Notes: generated from the letters alone by a model not told the origin. 64,000 nucleotides of DNA from Salinisphaera sp049568105 (GCF_049568105.1 NZ_CP145335.1:1302001-1366000), one strand, 5' to 3'; shown: positions 8,633-17,905, counted from the stretch's first letter. Program-made: numbers and translations.

Positions 8633-9403
8633 AACAGGGCGGGGCCCCAAACACGCCTTGGGCTTTGATGTGCCCGCCTGGGGTGGCCAGGCAGGGCCTC
8701 GGTCGCATAAGCAGACGGCTGCGCAACGGTCCGTTTCTGATGCGCCTTGGCGCGGACTCGCTCGAAACCTCGACAGGCCCTAAGGCCTGGCGAGGTTTTG
8801 TTCGCCCGCCGCGTTAGAGACCGACCCTCGTGTCCGGCCAAACACGAGTCGCCGCTCGTGGTGTGCCACGATCAGGCTGGTAACGCCGCAGAGCGCCCAA
8901 CAAATTAGCAACAGGGCAGCCACCCAAGCGTTGTGGCCCGCTCGCGCAGAAATGACCGCGCGGCGCGGATTGGGCCTGGTCTTGCCGCCATGGTCTTTCT
9001 GTATAGGAAGGCTTGACGCGCCTTAGCCCGCAGTATGGTCTGTAGCGCCGCGGCCCGAAAACATTCGTAATTCGTTGTTTTACGTATTTTTGAGTGAGGC
9101 CTGCTAGGCTGCAACGTCAGGGAGCGCGCCATTTGAATCTTGCGGGGCAGCCGGCGCTTTGGTGGCCGGTCTTGAGTACCGCGAAGCGTGCGGCGCTCGG
9201 GTGGCGTTTTTTCGGTTGCTCTACCTCGAAGACACCAAGCCCGGTGATGGGAAACATGTCGGCTATCCCGCGTCTGAGCGCGCTTGGCGGTTCAATGACC
9301 GGGGTGGCGCGGAATGGAGCCGCCATGCAACTACGCCTAGCGTGGATGCGTAGGACTCATCGACACCCCTAAGTCAGGTTTCGATTTCAATCAGGCGGTT
9401 ATC
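8633..9403. other. 771-bp region without a recognisable gene
   Basis: Short open frames occur on both strands (e.g. 9094-9372 plus, 9117-9326 minus), but none has a ribosome site, a recognisable domain or a plausible protein composition. The notable element is a long inverted repeat at 8765-8798, listed separately. The right part must hold the promoter for the gene at 9404; I find no clear -35/-10 pair. It could contain gene remnants too decayed to name. Confidence 0.4.
8765..8798 (+). terminator. Long GC-rich inverted repeat, possible transcription terminator
   Basis: Left arm AAACCTCG-A-CAGGCC pairs with right arm GGCCTG-G-CGAGGTTT around a 4-base loop (CTAA). This makes a 14-bp stem with a single internal mismatch. 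Four T then G TTCG follow, a weak U-tract. It stands 133 bp after the stop of the GT4 gene and before a long non-coding stretch, which suits a terminator for the upstream operon. The near-symmetric arms could also work from the minus strand. Confidence 0.5.
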
Positions 9404-10255
9404 GTGATTTCGGTTTGTTTTCATACGTATCCCGATAAATGGCCGTGGACGGCGCGGTCACGCCGTCGCTATCGGCGGCGTAAGGAAAAGATTGGCTGGT
9501 CCGTTGCGTTACGGCGGGGGCTCCGTCGACATGGCATCAAAACGCGCTTATACCGGGCGGGGCAACCGCTCGATGCCGACGTGCATGTTTTCTGGGGCTG
9601 GCACGAACCGGCTCTATTCGAGCGCCTGCGGGCCAACGGCCAACATGCGCTGATCATTGAACGCGGCTTTTTGCAGCCCCGGCGGGAGTGGGCGAGTCTG
9701 GCATTCGATGGGCTCAACCGGCGGGGACGGTTCGCTGGCGCGGCGGATCAGGGGCAGCGGTTTGCCCATTATTTCGGTCATCAGCTTGCGCCATGGCAGG
9801 CGCACTCGTCGGATCGGGTGTTGTTGATCGGGCAGGTACCGGGGGATATCTCCCTCGATGGTATCGATGTGACCGAGTGGGCCGCCGATCGGGCTGCGCG
9901 CCTGGCTGCGCTCGGCAAGCAGGTGGTCTATCGTCCGCATCCGCTCAAGTCCACGCCTTGTCCGGCCGAGGCCGAGCCGTCGCGCCACGATCTGGCGACC
10001 GAACTGGCGACTGCCGGCCAGGTCGTGACTTATAGTTCGACCACCGGTGTAGAGTCGGTACTGGCCGGGGTGCCAGTGGTGGTCGAAGGGCCGGGATCGA
10101 TGGCCTGGCCTATGGCAAGCCACGCGCTCGAGGCACCAGCGGTGCGCCCAGACCGGCATGTCTGGTGTCGCGATCTGGCCTGGAAGCAATGGCAGCAGGG
10201 TGAATTGGCGGACGGTCGAGCCTGGGATCATGTCCGCCACGCGGTCGGATTGTGA
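9404..10255 (+). CDS. Capsule/Kdo-transferase-like glycan biosynthesis protein
   Basis: 283 residues from a GTG at 9404. The features resemble the C-terminal half of KpsC/KpsS-type capsule transferases: VLLIGQVPGD near residue 145, VVYRPHPL near 185 (the Arg-Pro-His-Pro motif expected to bind the nucleotide), then TYSSTTGVESVLAGVPVVV, where the enzyme checks donor phosphates in GT-B folds. No signal peptide or membrane helix. The N-terminal region is basic (RSRRRYRRRKEK). It probably adds a sugar to a surface glycan; which one is not visible. It is followed closely by the paralog-2 glycosyltransferase gene. Confidence 0.6.
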   Translation: MISVCFHTYPDKWPWTARSRRRYRRRKEKIGWSVALRRGLRRHGIKTRLYRAGQPLDADVHVFWGWHEPALFERLRANGQHALIIERGFLQPRREWASLAFDGLNRRGRFAGAADQGQRFAHYFGHQLAPWQAHSSDRVLLIGQVPGDISLDGIDVTEWAADRAARLAALGKQVVYRPHPLKSTPCPAEAEPSRHDLATELATAGQVVTYSSTTGVESVLAGVPVVVEGPGSMAWPMASHALEAPAVRPDRHVWCRDLAWKQWQQGELADGRAWDHVRHAVGL

Positions 10256-10340
10256 CCAGGGCATCGTTGGCCGCTGGCAGCCGTTGCTCGAACATCCGCT
10301 ATCATCGGGCGCCATCAATCGCTATTTGGCCATAAAGCGC

Positions 10341-11384
10341 ATGGCTCGAGTTCTCTATATCGGTCGTTACTATCCGGATCTCGGTGCTGGACCTATCACG
10401 CGTCTGCGGCGTAAGAAAAACCGCTATCGCAAGCTGCGCGGGCAGTGCGGTTTCATGCGTTCGGCGTTGCACGCCAGTTTCAACGTCACTGAGGCCAGTC
10501 TCGACTGGCTGCAGCGCCATGCTCGTGATGTGGCCAAGCGTTTTGATTATCTAATCGTATGCAGCAAGTCGGATTCGTCGGGCGAAGGCCGCAACGTACG
10601 CGAGTTCGATTTCATCGCTGGGATCGACGGGCTGCCCAAGGCGTTTTTCATCAGCAATCCCGAGGCAGGCTTTATGGTCGATGATGCCTGTCTCGACTGT
10701 TTCGGTGTCGTGTTTAAGCGAGAGCACTACGCGGATTTGAACCGGTATCCGATCGCCGATCGCAATCGCGACAAAATCCGGCTGGCCTGGCTGGCCTGTC
10801 CGCTGATTCCCTCGCGCCGCCATAATGTGGCCCGCCTCGATCCTGCTGCGTTCGGCTATGCCGAACCGAGTGTCGAGTACCGTCACGACGTATGTTTTTA
10901 CGGTACCCAAAGCTCACGCCTGCGGCCGGCAGCCTGGCGCCATGTGCTGGCAGCCGAGCTGGATGCGATCGGCGGGATTCAGGGCCATGACATCGATCCG
11001 AACGTCGCGGCCGATGTAGCTGTGCCGGCCGTCGATGCCGAGCGCTATGTTGAAACGATTCGCGAGTCGCGGGTCAACCTCGCCCTCGATGGCCTTGGCG
11101 AATTTACGCATCGGCATTGGGAGCTGTGGCTGCTGGCGGCGTTTTGTTTGAGCAGTCCGTCGATCCGGGCGCTAGCGCTACCCGGTGGGGCGTGCGAGTA
11201 CGAGCATTTCGTCTGTTTCGACGATCTCGACGATATGATCGACAAGATCCGCTATTACGCCGCTCACGAGACCGAACGACGAGCGATTGCCAGCGCCGGC
11301 CGGCGCCTGTTCGAGCGCACCTTTGATTTCAAGGCATATGGCAGATTTGTCGCCGAGCAGATGGACCGGGCGCGCACCGCTTAG
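10341..11384 (+). CDS. CgeB-like glycosyltransferase, paralog 2
   Basis: 347 residues. Starts MARVLYIGRYYPD at the ATG at 10341, matching the opening of paralog 1 (6300-7364). The two align throughout: IVCSKSDSSGEGRNVREF, VFKREHYADLNRY, NRDKIRLAWLACPLIPSRR, GEFTHRHWELWLL, FCLSSPSIR, EHFVCFDD, DDMIDKIRYYA. The open frame extends upstream to 10158 but without homology, so the later start is preferred. A cytosolic CgeB-like GT-B transferase is inferred. Duplication and divergence suggest two related sugar-transfer steps in the same glycan. Confidence 0.65.
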   Translation: MARVLYIGRYYPDLGAGPITRLRRKKNRYRKLRGQCGFMRSALHASFNVTEASLDWLQRHARDVAKRFDYLIVCSKSDSSGEGRNVREFDFIAGIDGLPKAFFISNPEAGFMVDDACLDCFGVVFKREHYADLNRYPIADRNRDKIRLAWLACPLIPSRRHNVARLDPAAFGYAEPSVEYRHDVCFYGTQSSRLRPAAWRHVLAAELDAIGGIQGHDIDPNVAADVAVPAVDAERYVETIRESRVNLALDGLGEFTHRHWELWLLAAFCLSSPSIRALALPGGACEYEHFVCFDDLDDMIDKIRYYAAHETERRAIASAGRRLFERTFDFKAYGRFVAEQMDRARTA

Positions 11385-11400
11385 TATTAATGTGCGTGGT

Positions 11401-12918
11401 TTATGCTGAGCGCTCGCTGCGGGTGTTGTCTCGGGCCAGGCGCACGCCTGTCGATTCGGCGCTGTCGTCGATGGTCAGGTTGCGCAGCACTTCGGCGACC
11501 GAGTGTCGCAGTTGCTCGCGGGTAAAGGCCGAACGCGCTACGGCGCGATCATCGTTGGCACCGAGAAACCACCATGGCGCATGATCGATCAGGAACTGCT
11601 GATAGTCGGCGCGCACTTCGTCGGTCGATTTGGCCAGCAGCTGCGGCACGGTCGCGGCCACGCTTTGGGCATCGGCACAGAACGGCCCGCTGGGGCAGTC
11701 CGAATGCCAGGTGCGTGCAAACGTCAGACCTGGAATGCCGGCCTGCATGCCTTCAAAGATCGCCGAGCCGGTGCAGGAGGCCGTGAGCTTCGCCCCGCCG
11801 ATCAGGGTCGCCGAGTTGACGAAGGCATGAACCAGCACCGCATTGGGAATCCGTCGAATCGCTTCATACAGCGGTGTGCGCACGGCATGCAACCGACGCA
11901 GCGAGGGCCGTCGGTCGCCGAGTTGGCGCGGATGCTCTTTTACTACCAGAGTCATTCCGGCAGGTAGTGAGGCCGCGAGGATGCGGATTGCGCGAATCTG
12001 ATCATGAAAATAGCCGGCCTCGGGCACTGTCGTGCGCTCGGGCTGATAATGCAGGCCGAAGTAGGCATAGCGTCCGCTCGGGGCCTGTTGGGCGGCATGA
12101 CGATCGAGATAGGCGAGATCGGCCCGGCGTTGGCGATGGCGTCGCCGTGCTGCGGCCACGATCGCGCGCCAGCCCAGACGATGATAGTGGCGATGCGCGA
12201 GATAGCGGCGATCGCGGAAGTAGCGCCAGACGATCGCGCTCCAGCGAAAAAAACCGAGCCGCTTGCGCGCATGGCGCCCGGCACGCTCGTTGATCGATAC
12301 GGAATTGGCCATGCGCGGCGAACGCGCCCAGGCCTGATCCATCACCCAGGTGGGATCGATCGGGGTGACTGGGCGCACCCAGTCCTGGCTTGAAACCGAT
12401 AGATCAGCATCGAGCAGAACGGCATCGGCGATCTGGGTGGTGCGAAAAATGTAGACCGGGATCCGGTTGACGCGACAGACCTGGTGAAACACCAGATGCC
12501 ATGGAAAGTGCGGGGTATGGGCGAAAAATACCGTAAGCGGACGCGGTGCCCGGGCCAGCCAGGCTTCGAAAGCGTTGACCAGCCCGTAGAACAGCCGTTC
12601 CTGGACGGCTTCGGCCTCTGGGACTAGAAATACACGGTCCAGAGAACGCAGGAAACGATGCTGGGCCGGCTCGTAGGCTTTAAGACGTTCGGGTTCGACG
12701 ACGGCGGTGGGATCGAGCTTGTGCTCGAAGTCGGCCAGGCGGAAGTAGTGCCGCCAGTCGAAATATTCATAACGATCCAGCGATGCGTCGGTGGGCTGGC
12801 GTGTGGTGCGGCCCTGGCCGCCGACGATTAGTCGGGCCTGATCAGCCAAGTCCATAGCCGCTTCGTGCATGAACGGATAATCGGCGAAATCGGCGCAGAA
12901 AACGGTGCCGTAACTCAT
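11401..12918 (-). CDS. Capsule polysaccharide biosynthesis-like protein
   Basis: 505 residues on the minus strand, convergent with the preceding gene (16-bp gap). The N-terminal half has FAHTPHFPWHLVFHQVCR and VPVYIF-type strands. The C-terminal half has YAYFGLHYQPERTT (near residue 285), LVVKEHPRQ (near 335) and SCTGSAIFEGMQAGIP (near 385). This set, with the KEHP nucleotide-binding motif, is typical of capsule-synthesis GT-B proteins related to KpsC/KpsS. A strongly basic region (~200-280) could contact the membrane. It should contribute a sugar to the capsule or LPS outer region; specificity unknown. Confidence 0.65.
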   Translation of the reverse strand: MSYGTVFCADFADYPFMHEAAMDLADQARLIVGGQGRTTRQPTDASLDRYEYFDWRHYFRLADFEHKLDPTAVVEPERLKAYEPAQHRFLRSLDRVFLVPEAEAVQERLFYGLVNAFEAWLARAPRPLTVFFAHTPHFPWHLVFHQVCRVNRIPVYIFRTTQIADAVLLDADLSVSSQDWVRPVTPIDPTWVMDQAWARSPRMANSVSINERAGRHARKRLGFFRWSAIVWRYFRDRRYLAHRHYHRLGWRAIVAAARRRHRQRRADLAYLDRHAAQQAPSGRYAYFGLHYQPERTTVPEAGYFHDQIRAIRILAASLPAGMTLVVKEHPRQLGDRRPSLRRLHAVRTPLYEAIRRIPNAVLVHAFVNSATLIGGAKLTASCTGSAIFEGMQAGIPGLTFARTWHSDCPSGPFCADAQSVAATVPQLLAKSTDEVRADYQQFLIDHAPWWFLGANDDRAVARSAFTREQLRHSVAEVLRNLTIDDSAESTGVRLARDNTRSERSA

Positions 12919-13070
12919 AAAATCTCGCAGCAGGCCCGGTGCGGCTGGGCATTAACGCAATCTTGATACATCAGCTTATAAGGAAATAGAAAGCGAACAA
13001 CCCATCTCGTCGAGATCGTACATGCTGTGCGAGCGTCAAACCCGAATGCGATTGTGCGACCATATCTGCA
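12919..13070. promoter_or_regulatory. Divergent promoter region
   Basis: The 152 bp separate a minus-strand capsule gene from plus-strand kdkA, so promoters for both directions are expected here. For the plus strand TTGATA at 12963-12968 is a fair -35, with TAGAAA at 12987-12992 a weak -10 at 18-bp spacing. The call rests mainly on gene layout. Confidence 0.35.
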
Positions 13071-13838
13071 ATGACCGCTGCATCCCAACTCGACCGACCC
13101 GGTTCGATCGGCCGATATCACGATGGTGACCGACGGGTGGTATGGAACCAGGCCTTGCTCGGCCAAGCCTGTCCGGATCCAGGTTTTTTCGATCCCCATG
13201 CTTGGCAGGCAGCCGGGCGCGTCGAAGGCCAGGGTATAGGGCGCGGGCAGGCTCTTTTTATCGCCGGACAAGCCGACGCACACTGGGTGCTCAGGCATTA
13301 TCGCCGGGGGGGGTTGGTCGCCCACTTCAATGCCGATCGATATATCGGTTGGCTTAACGCGCATTGTCGTCCAATGCGCGAGTTCGACATGTTGATACGG
13401 CTCCAGAGCCTGGGGCTTGCGGTGCCGTGCCCGATAGCCGCCCAGGCGGTCCGCTGCGCTGGCCTGGCTTATCGGGCCGACCTGATCACCGAACGCATTG
13501 TCGATTCGACCCCGTTGGCCGACCAGCTGGCTCGGGCGCGGCTCGCAACAGCAAACTGGCGCAGCCTGGGCCGAGTGTTGGCCGAGCTACATGGCCACGG
13601 GGTGTGGCACGCTGATCTGAATGCACGCAACGTGCTCATCGATGGCCAGAGTCGTTTTCATCTGATCGATTTCGACCGCGCACGGTTTCGCCGCGACGGA
13701 GCGTGGCGACAGGCGAATCTCAAACGCTTGCGCCGTTCCCTCGACAAGTTCGCGATGCGCTGGAGGCCGTTTTATTTCACCGAAGCCGACTGGGCCGCGC
13801 TACGCGAGGGTTACGACGAGGCCTTCGACGGCGCGTAG
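13071..13838 (+). CDS. kdkA: 3-deoxy-D-manno-octulosonic acid (Kdo) kinase
   Basis: 255 residues. A protein-kinase-like fold is shown by WVLRHYRRGG near residue 72 (lysine-equivalent strand), EFDMLIRL (helix-C glutamate region), the catalytic loop H180-A-D182-L-N-A-R-N-V (HxDLNxxN) and LIDFDRAR (metal-binding D200). KdkA phosphorylates Kdo on lipid IVA-Kdo at the cytosolic face of the inner membrane, mainly in bacteria that add a single Kdo. Kdo transferase waaA and heptose gene hldE lie just downstream. Its 3' end overlaps the 3' end of the opposite-strand lpxL by 28 bp. Confidence 0.92.
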   Translation: MTAASQLDRPGSIGRYHDGDRRVVWNQALLGQACPDPGFFDPHAWQAAGRVEGQGIGRGQALFIAGQADAHWVLRHYRRGGLVAHFNADRYIGWLNAHCRPMREFDMLIRLQSLGLAVPCPIAAQAVRCAGLAYRADLITERIVDSTPLADQLARARLATANWRSLGRVLAELHGHGVWHADLNARNVLIDGQSRFHLIDFDRARFRRDGAWRQANLKRLRRSLDKFAMRWRPFYFTEADWAALREGYDEAFDGA

Positions 13839-14767
13839 GGATCGAACCCCTTGCGTTTGAAACGCTGGTGCAGCCAGAAGTACTGGGCCGGGTCTTCGGC
13901 GACCACCGTTTCGATGATCTGGTTAATCTGGCGTGCATCGGCGGTTTCGTCGCCGCTGGGAAAGTCGCTCAGCGGCGGTTTGACGATCAGGCGATAGCCG
14001 CGGCCGTCGGCCCGGCGCAGGGTGAAAAACGGAACGACCGTGGCCCGGGTCATCTTGGCCATACGGCTGACTGCGACGTGAGTACGGGCGGGTTGGCCAA
14101 AAAAATCGACCAGCACGCTGACCCGTTTTCCGGCTTTCTGATCGGCGGCATACCAGACTGCTTCGCCGCGTTTGAGCGCGGCCAGTAGGGCGACGACGTC
14201 GCTGGCTGGAATACTGGAGCCGCCGATATGCGCTTCGCGCCGGGTGCGCATGACCCGGTCGACCACTGGGTCACGCGGCGGTTTGTACATGGCGGTCGTC
14301 GAAAATCCCAGTTCCGACATGTATTTCTGGGCCATACGCACGCCCAGTTCGAGCGATGTCGTATGCGCCGACAACAAGATGATGCCACGGCCGCGCATGG
14401 CAGCGTCCTCGAGGTGCTGCAACCCCTCGATATGCGCCAGCGCATCGACCTTGGACTGGCGGCCCCACCAGCAGATGCCGGTTTCCAGGGCCCCGCGTCC
14501 GACCGAGCGGAAATGGTCTTTCAGTAGTTCGCGGCGCTGATCGTCCGAAAGCTGGGGGTAACAGAGCTGCAGGTTGATCTCGGCGACCCGCCGGCGGGTC
14601 GGCACGATATAAGCGGCCAGGCGGCCGAGTTTGGCGCCGAGCCACATCTGCAATCGGTAGGGCAGTTGGCTGAGCAGCCAGCCCAGACTCATGAGCAGCC
14701 AGCTGGGCCAGTAGCGCGGCGAGATGAGGCGAGCAGGCGAATCGGTGTCGGTCGTCGAAGCAGTCAT
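13811..14767 (-). CDS. lpxL: Lipid A biosynthesis acyltransferase (LpxL/HtrB family)
   Basis: 318 residues with one N-terminal membrane segment (WPSWLLMSLGWLLSQL). The family's HX4D/E catalytic motif is H135-TTSL-E140. AADQKAGKR and VDFFGQPA (matching DQ and FFG blocks of LpxL/LpxM) and YFWLHQRFKRK near the end complete the signature. It transfers a secondary acyl chain from acyl-ACP to Kdo-lipid IVA. LpxL versus LpxM or LpxP cannot be separated by eye; the symbol is the most likely one. It sits between kdkA and hldE on the opposite strand. Confidence 0.85.
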   Translation of the reverse strand: MTASTTDTDSPARLISPRYWPSWLLMSLGWLLSQLPYRLQMWLGAKLGRLAAYIVPTRRRVAEINLQLCYPQLSDDQRRELLKDHFRSVGRGALETGICWWGRQSKVDALAHIEGLQHLEDAAMRGRGIILLSAHTTSLELGVRMAQKYMSELGFSTTAMYKPPRDPVVDRVMRTRREAHIGGSSIPASDVVALLAALKRGEAVWYAADQKAGKRVSVLVDFFGQPARTHVAVSRMAKMTRATVVPFFTLRRADGRGYRLIVKPPLSDFPSGDETADARQINQIIETVVAEDPAQYFWLHQRFKRKGFDPYAPSKASS

Positions 14768-14892
14768 CCAGCCTTACGCAGGCCGCCGGCGCGGCCGGCC
14801 GCTTGCTCATATGATCAAACCGGGGCTGCGCGCTACACAGCATGCGCAGGGCTTTGTATCATGCGCGAAATAACCCTGCGAAGAAAGCCTGG

Positions 14893-16341
14893 ATGGATTC
14901 GATCCCGTCGTTTGCCGAAGCCCGTGTCCTGGTTATCGGCGACATCATGCTCGATCGCTATTGGTATGGCGATACCGGGCGGATTTCGCCGGAAGCGCCA
15001 GTGCCGGTGGTGCGCATCGGCGACGAAGAGCGTCGGCTGGGCGGGGCGGCCAACGTGGCTTTGAATCTGGCGCACGTCGGGGCCAGTACGACGTTGATCG
15101 GGGTGGTCGGCGCCGATGAGCCAGCCGAGGCTGCGCAGACGCTGTTGCACGATGCCGGTATCGCGACTGATTTGGTGATCAGCCCCGGGCATCCGACGAT
15201 TGCCAAGCTGCGGGTGATCAGCCGAAGCCAGCAGTTGATCCGGCTGGATTTTGAAAAATCCTTCGCGCTTGGCGGTGCATTCGACCGACAGGCTTTGCTT
15301 GAGCGATGTCGAGCCGCGCTGGACGCTATCGATGTCGTGATCTGTTCGGACTATGGCAAGGGTACGCTCGCGGATGTGTCTGAGATCATCGGGTTGGCAC
15401 GCGAAGCCGGCAAGCCGGTGCTTGTCGATCCCAAGGGCCGCGACTGGCAACGCTATGCTGGAGCAAGCCTGATCACGCCCAATGCGGCCGAGTTCGAGGC
15501 GTATGCTGGCTTCCAGCCCGCCGATTCCGAGGCTGATGTTGAGGCCAGTCTGGCGCGACGCGCGGCCGAAACCCGGCAGGCATTGGATCTGGGGGCGCTT
15601 CTGATTACCCGTAGTGAAAAGGGCATGAATCTGTTCAGTGCCGCGGGGGATCTGCACTTGCCGACTCAGGCTCGCGAGGTGTTCGATGTAACCGGCGCGG
15701 GCGATACGGTAATCGCCATGGTTGGCGCTGGGCTCGGCGCCGGGCTGAGTCTGGGCGAGGCTGCAGCCGTGGCCAATCTGGCCGCTGGGGTGGTGGTCGG
15801 CAAGCTCGGTACTGCGAGTGTATCGCCGGCCGAGTTGCAGTATGCCGCTCGGGCACAGCGTGCTGCGGGGCGTGGCGTCGTAGATGAAGACACGCTCGCT
15901 GACTGGTTCAGCCAGGCGCAAGCCCGTAGTGAACGGGTGGTCATGACCAACGGCTGTTTCGATCTGCTGCATCCTGGACATATTGCTTATCTGGAGGCGG
16001 CCCGGGCGCTGGGAGACTGGTTGGTCGTGGCCGTCAACGATGACGCATCCGTTGCCCGGCTCAAAGGCCAGGGGCGGCCGCTCAATGATCTGGAGCACCG
16101 CATGCAGGTCTTGCGTGGTTTGTCGGCGGTCGACTGGGTGGTGCCGTTTGCTGAAGATACCCCGGAGCGCCTGATTTGTCGGTTGTTACCCGACGTTTTG
16201 GTCAAAGGCGGTGATTACCGAGTGGAGGATATCGCTGGCGGTGAATGTGTTCGTGCGGCTGGTGGCGAAGTCCGGGTCCTGGATTTCTTGGCAGGCTACT
16301 CAACGAGCGCGATTGTCGAGCGCATGCATGCCGACGAGTAG
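14893..16341 (+). CDS. hldE: Bifunctional heptose-7-P kinase / heptose-1-P adenylyltransferase
   Basis: 482 residues from the ATG at 14893. Residues 1-~315 are a PfkB-type kinase: VLVIGDIMLDRYW and RISPEAPVPVV at the start, GGAANVA, and TGAGDTV with catalytic D271. From ~340 an adenylyltransferase follows: TNGCFDLLHPGH (HPGH at 360-363), VAVNDD and LVKGGDY. The two activities make ADP-D-glycero-D-manno-heptose for the LPS inner core. The start matches known HldE proteins; an in-frame ATG at 14842 would add 17 residues. waaA follows 39 bp later. Confidence 0.96.
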   Translation: MDSIPSFAEARVLVIGDIMLDRYWYGDTGRISPEAPVPVVRIGDEERRLGGAANVALNLAHVGASTTLIGVVGADEPAEAAQTLLHDAGIATDLVISPGHPTIAKLRVISRSQQLIRLDFEKSFALGGAFDRQALLERCRAALDAIDVVICSDYGKGTLADVSEIIGLAREAGKPVLVDPKGRDWQRYAGASLITPNAAEFEAYAGFQPADSEADVEASLARRAAETRQALDLGALLITRSEKGMNLFSAAGDLHLPTQAREVFDVTGAGDTVIAMVGAGLGAGLSLGEAAAVANLAAGVVVGKLGTASVSPAELQYAARAQRAAGRGVVDEDTLADWFSQAQARSERVVMTNGCFDLLHPGHIAYLEAARALGDWLVVAVNDDASVARLKGQGRPLNDLEHRMQVLRGLSAVDWVVPFAEDTPERLICRLLPDVLVKGGDYRVEDIAGGECVRAAGGEVRVLDFLAGYSTSAIVERMHADE

Positions 16342-16380
16342 ACGGGAGCTGATGCCCACTATGGCCAGCGTAGGCGCCTG

Positions 16381-17673
16381 ATGTGGCAGGCCGCCTACGG
16401 CCTTGCGACGCGCCTTGCGTTGCCGTTCGTCTTGGCTTACTTCGCTTGGCGTGGGCGTCGAGAGCCGGATTATCGACGACATTGGCAGGAGCGGCTCGGT
16501 CGCGGAGCTGTCTATCTAGACCATCCGATATGGATTCACGCAGCCTCGGTAGGCGAAGTCGTACTGGCGACGTCTCTGGTGGCGGCCTTGGTCGAGCGTC
16601 GGCCAGACCGATCGTTACTCGTCACGACGATGACGCCAACCGGCCGAGCCGAAGCGATACGTCGATTCGGCGACCAAGCGACGATTGCCTATATGCCACT
16701 CGATACTCCGGGGGCAACTCGGCGATTCATCGCCCGGATTCGTCCAAGTCTCGGCATTTTCGTAGAAACCGAGCTTTGGCCGAATCTGATTATGGCGGCC
16801 AACCGCACCGGTACGCCGTTGGCCCTGGTGAATGCCAGCGTGTCCGAACGCTCGGCAGCGAACTATGCGCGGCCGGTGATCGCCGCAGCGCTCAAAGCTA
16901 TGCTGTCCTGCTTCGCGTTTATTGGGGCCGCGGAACCGGCGCATGCCGATCGGTTTGAATCCCTCGGCGCAGCAGGTGGTGTAGTCGCCGTTACCGGGAA
17001 CCTAAAGTATGACCAGCCGGTAAACGAAGGGCGTCACCGCGAGGCCAGACAGCTGCGTCGGACCTGGCACGCCGATCAGCGTCCGGTTTGGGTGGCAGCT
17101 AGCACCCATGCGCCCGAGGAAGACGAGCTGCTGACGGTTTTTGCGCGGCTACGCAGGCGCCATCCGACACTTTTATTGGTTATCGTGCCGCGCCATCCTC
17201 AGCGCTTCGACGACGTGGCAGGCCTGATCGAGGCGGGGGATTGGCGTCTAGCTCGGCGCAGCCTGGCGGACTCGGTGAACGAGGCCACCGATATTGTTCT
17301 GGTCGATACGCTCGGCGAGCTGCCGCTGTTCTATGCGCTGGCCGACGTGGCGTTTGTCGGTGGCAGTCTGACGCCTGGAGTCGGTGGCCATAATGTGATC
17401 GAGCCAGCAGCCATCGCCTGTCCCTTCGTCACCGGGCCACATGTTCGTGAATGGCGAGAGCCGCTCCGGGATTTGACCACGGCTGGTGGAGCGGTTGTCG
17501 CTCCGGATGCGGTCTCGCTCGAACGCGTTCTAACGAACTGGCTGGCCTGCCCGGAGACCGCGCTGCGCGATGGCCGAGCGGTTAGAGCGACGGTAGAACG
17601 CCACCGAGGTGCCCTCCAGCGGACTCTCGAAGGCTTAGCTGTGCTTTTGCCCACCGATCGACGAACGCCGTAA
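16381..17673 (+). CDS. waaA: Kdo transferase
   Basis: 430 residues, normal length for WaaA/KdtA. It has an N-terminal membrane anchor (LALPFVLAYFAW), then IWIHAASVGEV (the SVGE motif with the catalytic glutamate), ETELWPNLI, GNLKYD, LVIVPRHPQRF (nucleotide-binding RHP) and GGHNVIEPAA near residue 340. It transfers Kdo from CMP-Kdo to lipid IVA at the inner membrane. With kdkA, lpxL and hldE nearby this is the LPS inner-core locus. ATG at 16381. Confidence 0.96.
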   Translation: MWQAAYGLATRLALPFVLAYFAWRGRREPDYRRHWQERLGRGAVYLDHPIWIHAASVGEVVLATSLVAALVERRPDRSLLVTTMTPTGRAEAIRRFGDQATIAYMPLDTPGATRRFIARIRPSLGIFVETELWPNLIMAANRTGTPLALVNASVSERSAANYARPVIAAALKAMLSCFAFIGAAEPAHADRFESLGAAGGVVAVTGNLKYDQPVNEGRHREARQLRRTWHADQRPVWVAASTHAPEEDELLTVFARLRRRHPTLLLVIVPRHPQRFDDVAGLIEAGDWRLARRSLADSVNEATDIVLVDTLGELPLFYALADVAFVGGSLTPGVGGHNVIEPAAIACPFVTGPHVREWREPLRDLTTAGGAVVAPDAVSLERVLTNWLACPETALRDGRAVRATVERHRGALQRTLEGLAVLLPTDRRTP

Positions 17674-17905
17674 GGGCCAACTTCCAAAGACCAGCGATGG
17701 TGGGCATGAAGCGCTTGGTTGTGTCCTTGAACCTTGCTGCTATGGAACCGGCTTATTCGTCGAATACGATCAAGGACAGGTGCGGCCGGCTGGTCAGCCG
17801 GCTTCGTCGGGGTCAAATCCCGATATCCGGGCGAGGCTGGCTATTCTCGGAGGAAGGGGTAGAGTACGAACAGGGGCAAATATAAATCCTTAGGAAGGGG
17901 GCAGT
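17674..17905. other. Intergenic region between waaA and putP
   Basis: A perfect 7-bp hairpin (GCCGGCT/AGCCGGC, 4-base loop) lies at 17785-17802, followed by TTCG rather than a U-tract. TATAAA at 17881-17886 is a possible -10 for putP but has no good -35. AGGAAGGGGG directly before 17906 is the putP ribosome site. Confidence 0.35.
17785..17802. repeat. Perfect short inverted repeat between waaA and putP
   Basis: GCCGGCT and AGCCGGC form a 7-bp GC-rich stem with a GGTC loop, 112 bp after the waaA stop. No U-tract follows, so it is recorded as an inverted repeat; a terminator or a regulatory hairpin are both possible. Confidence 0.5.

Noticed and set aside
9094..9372. Small frames within the 770-bp gap (plus and minus)
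   Set aside because: Three frames overlap the same DNA, none with a ribosome site or plausible protein; could be remnants but cannot be supported.
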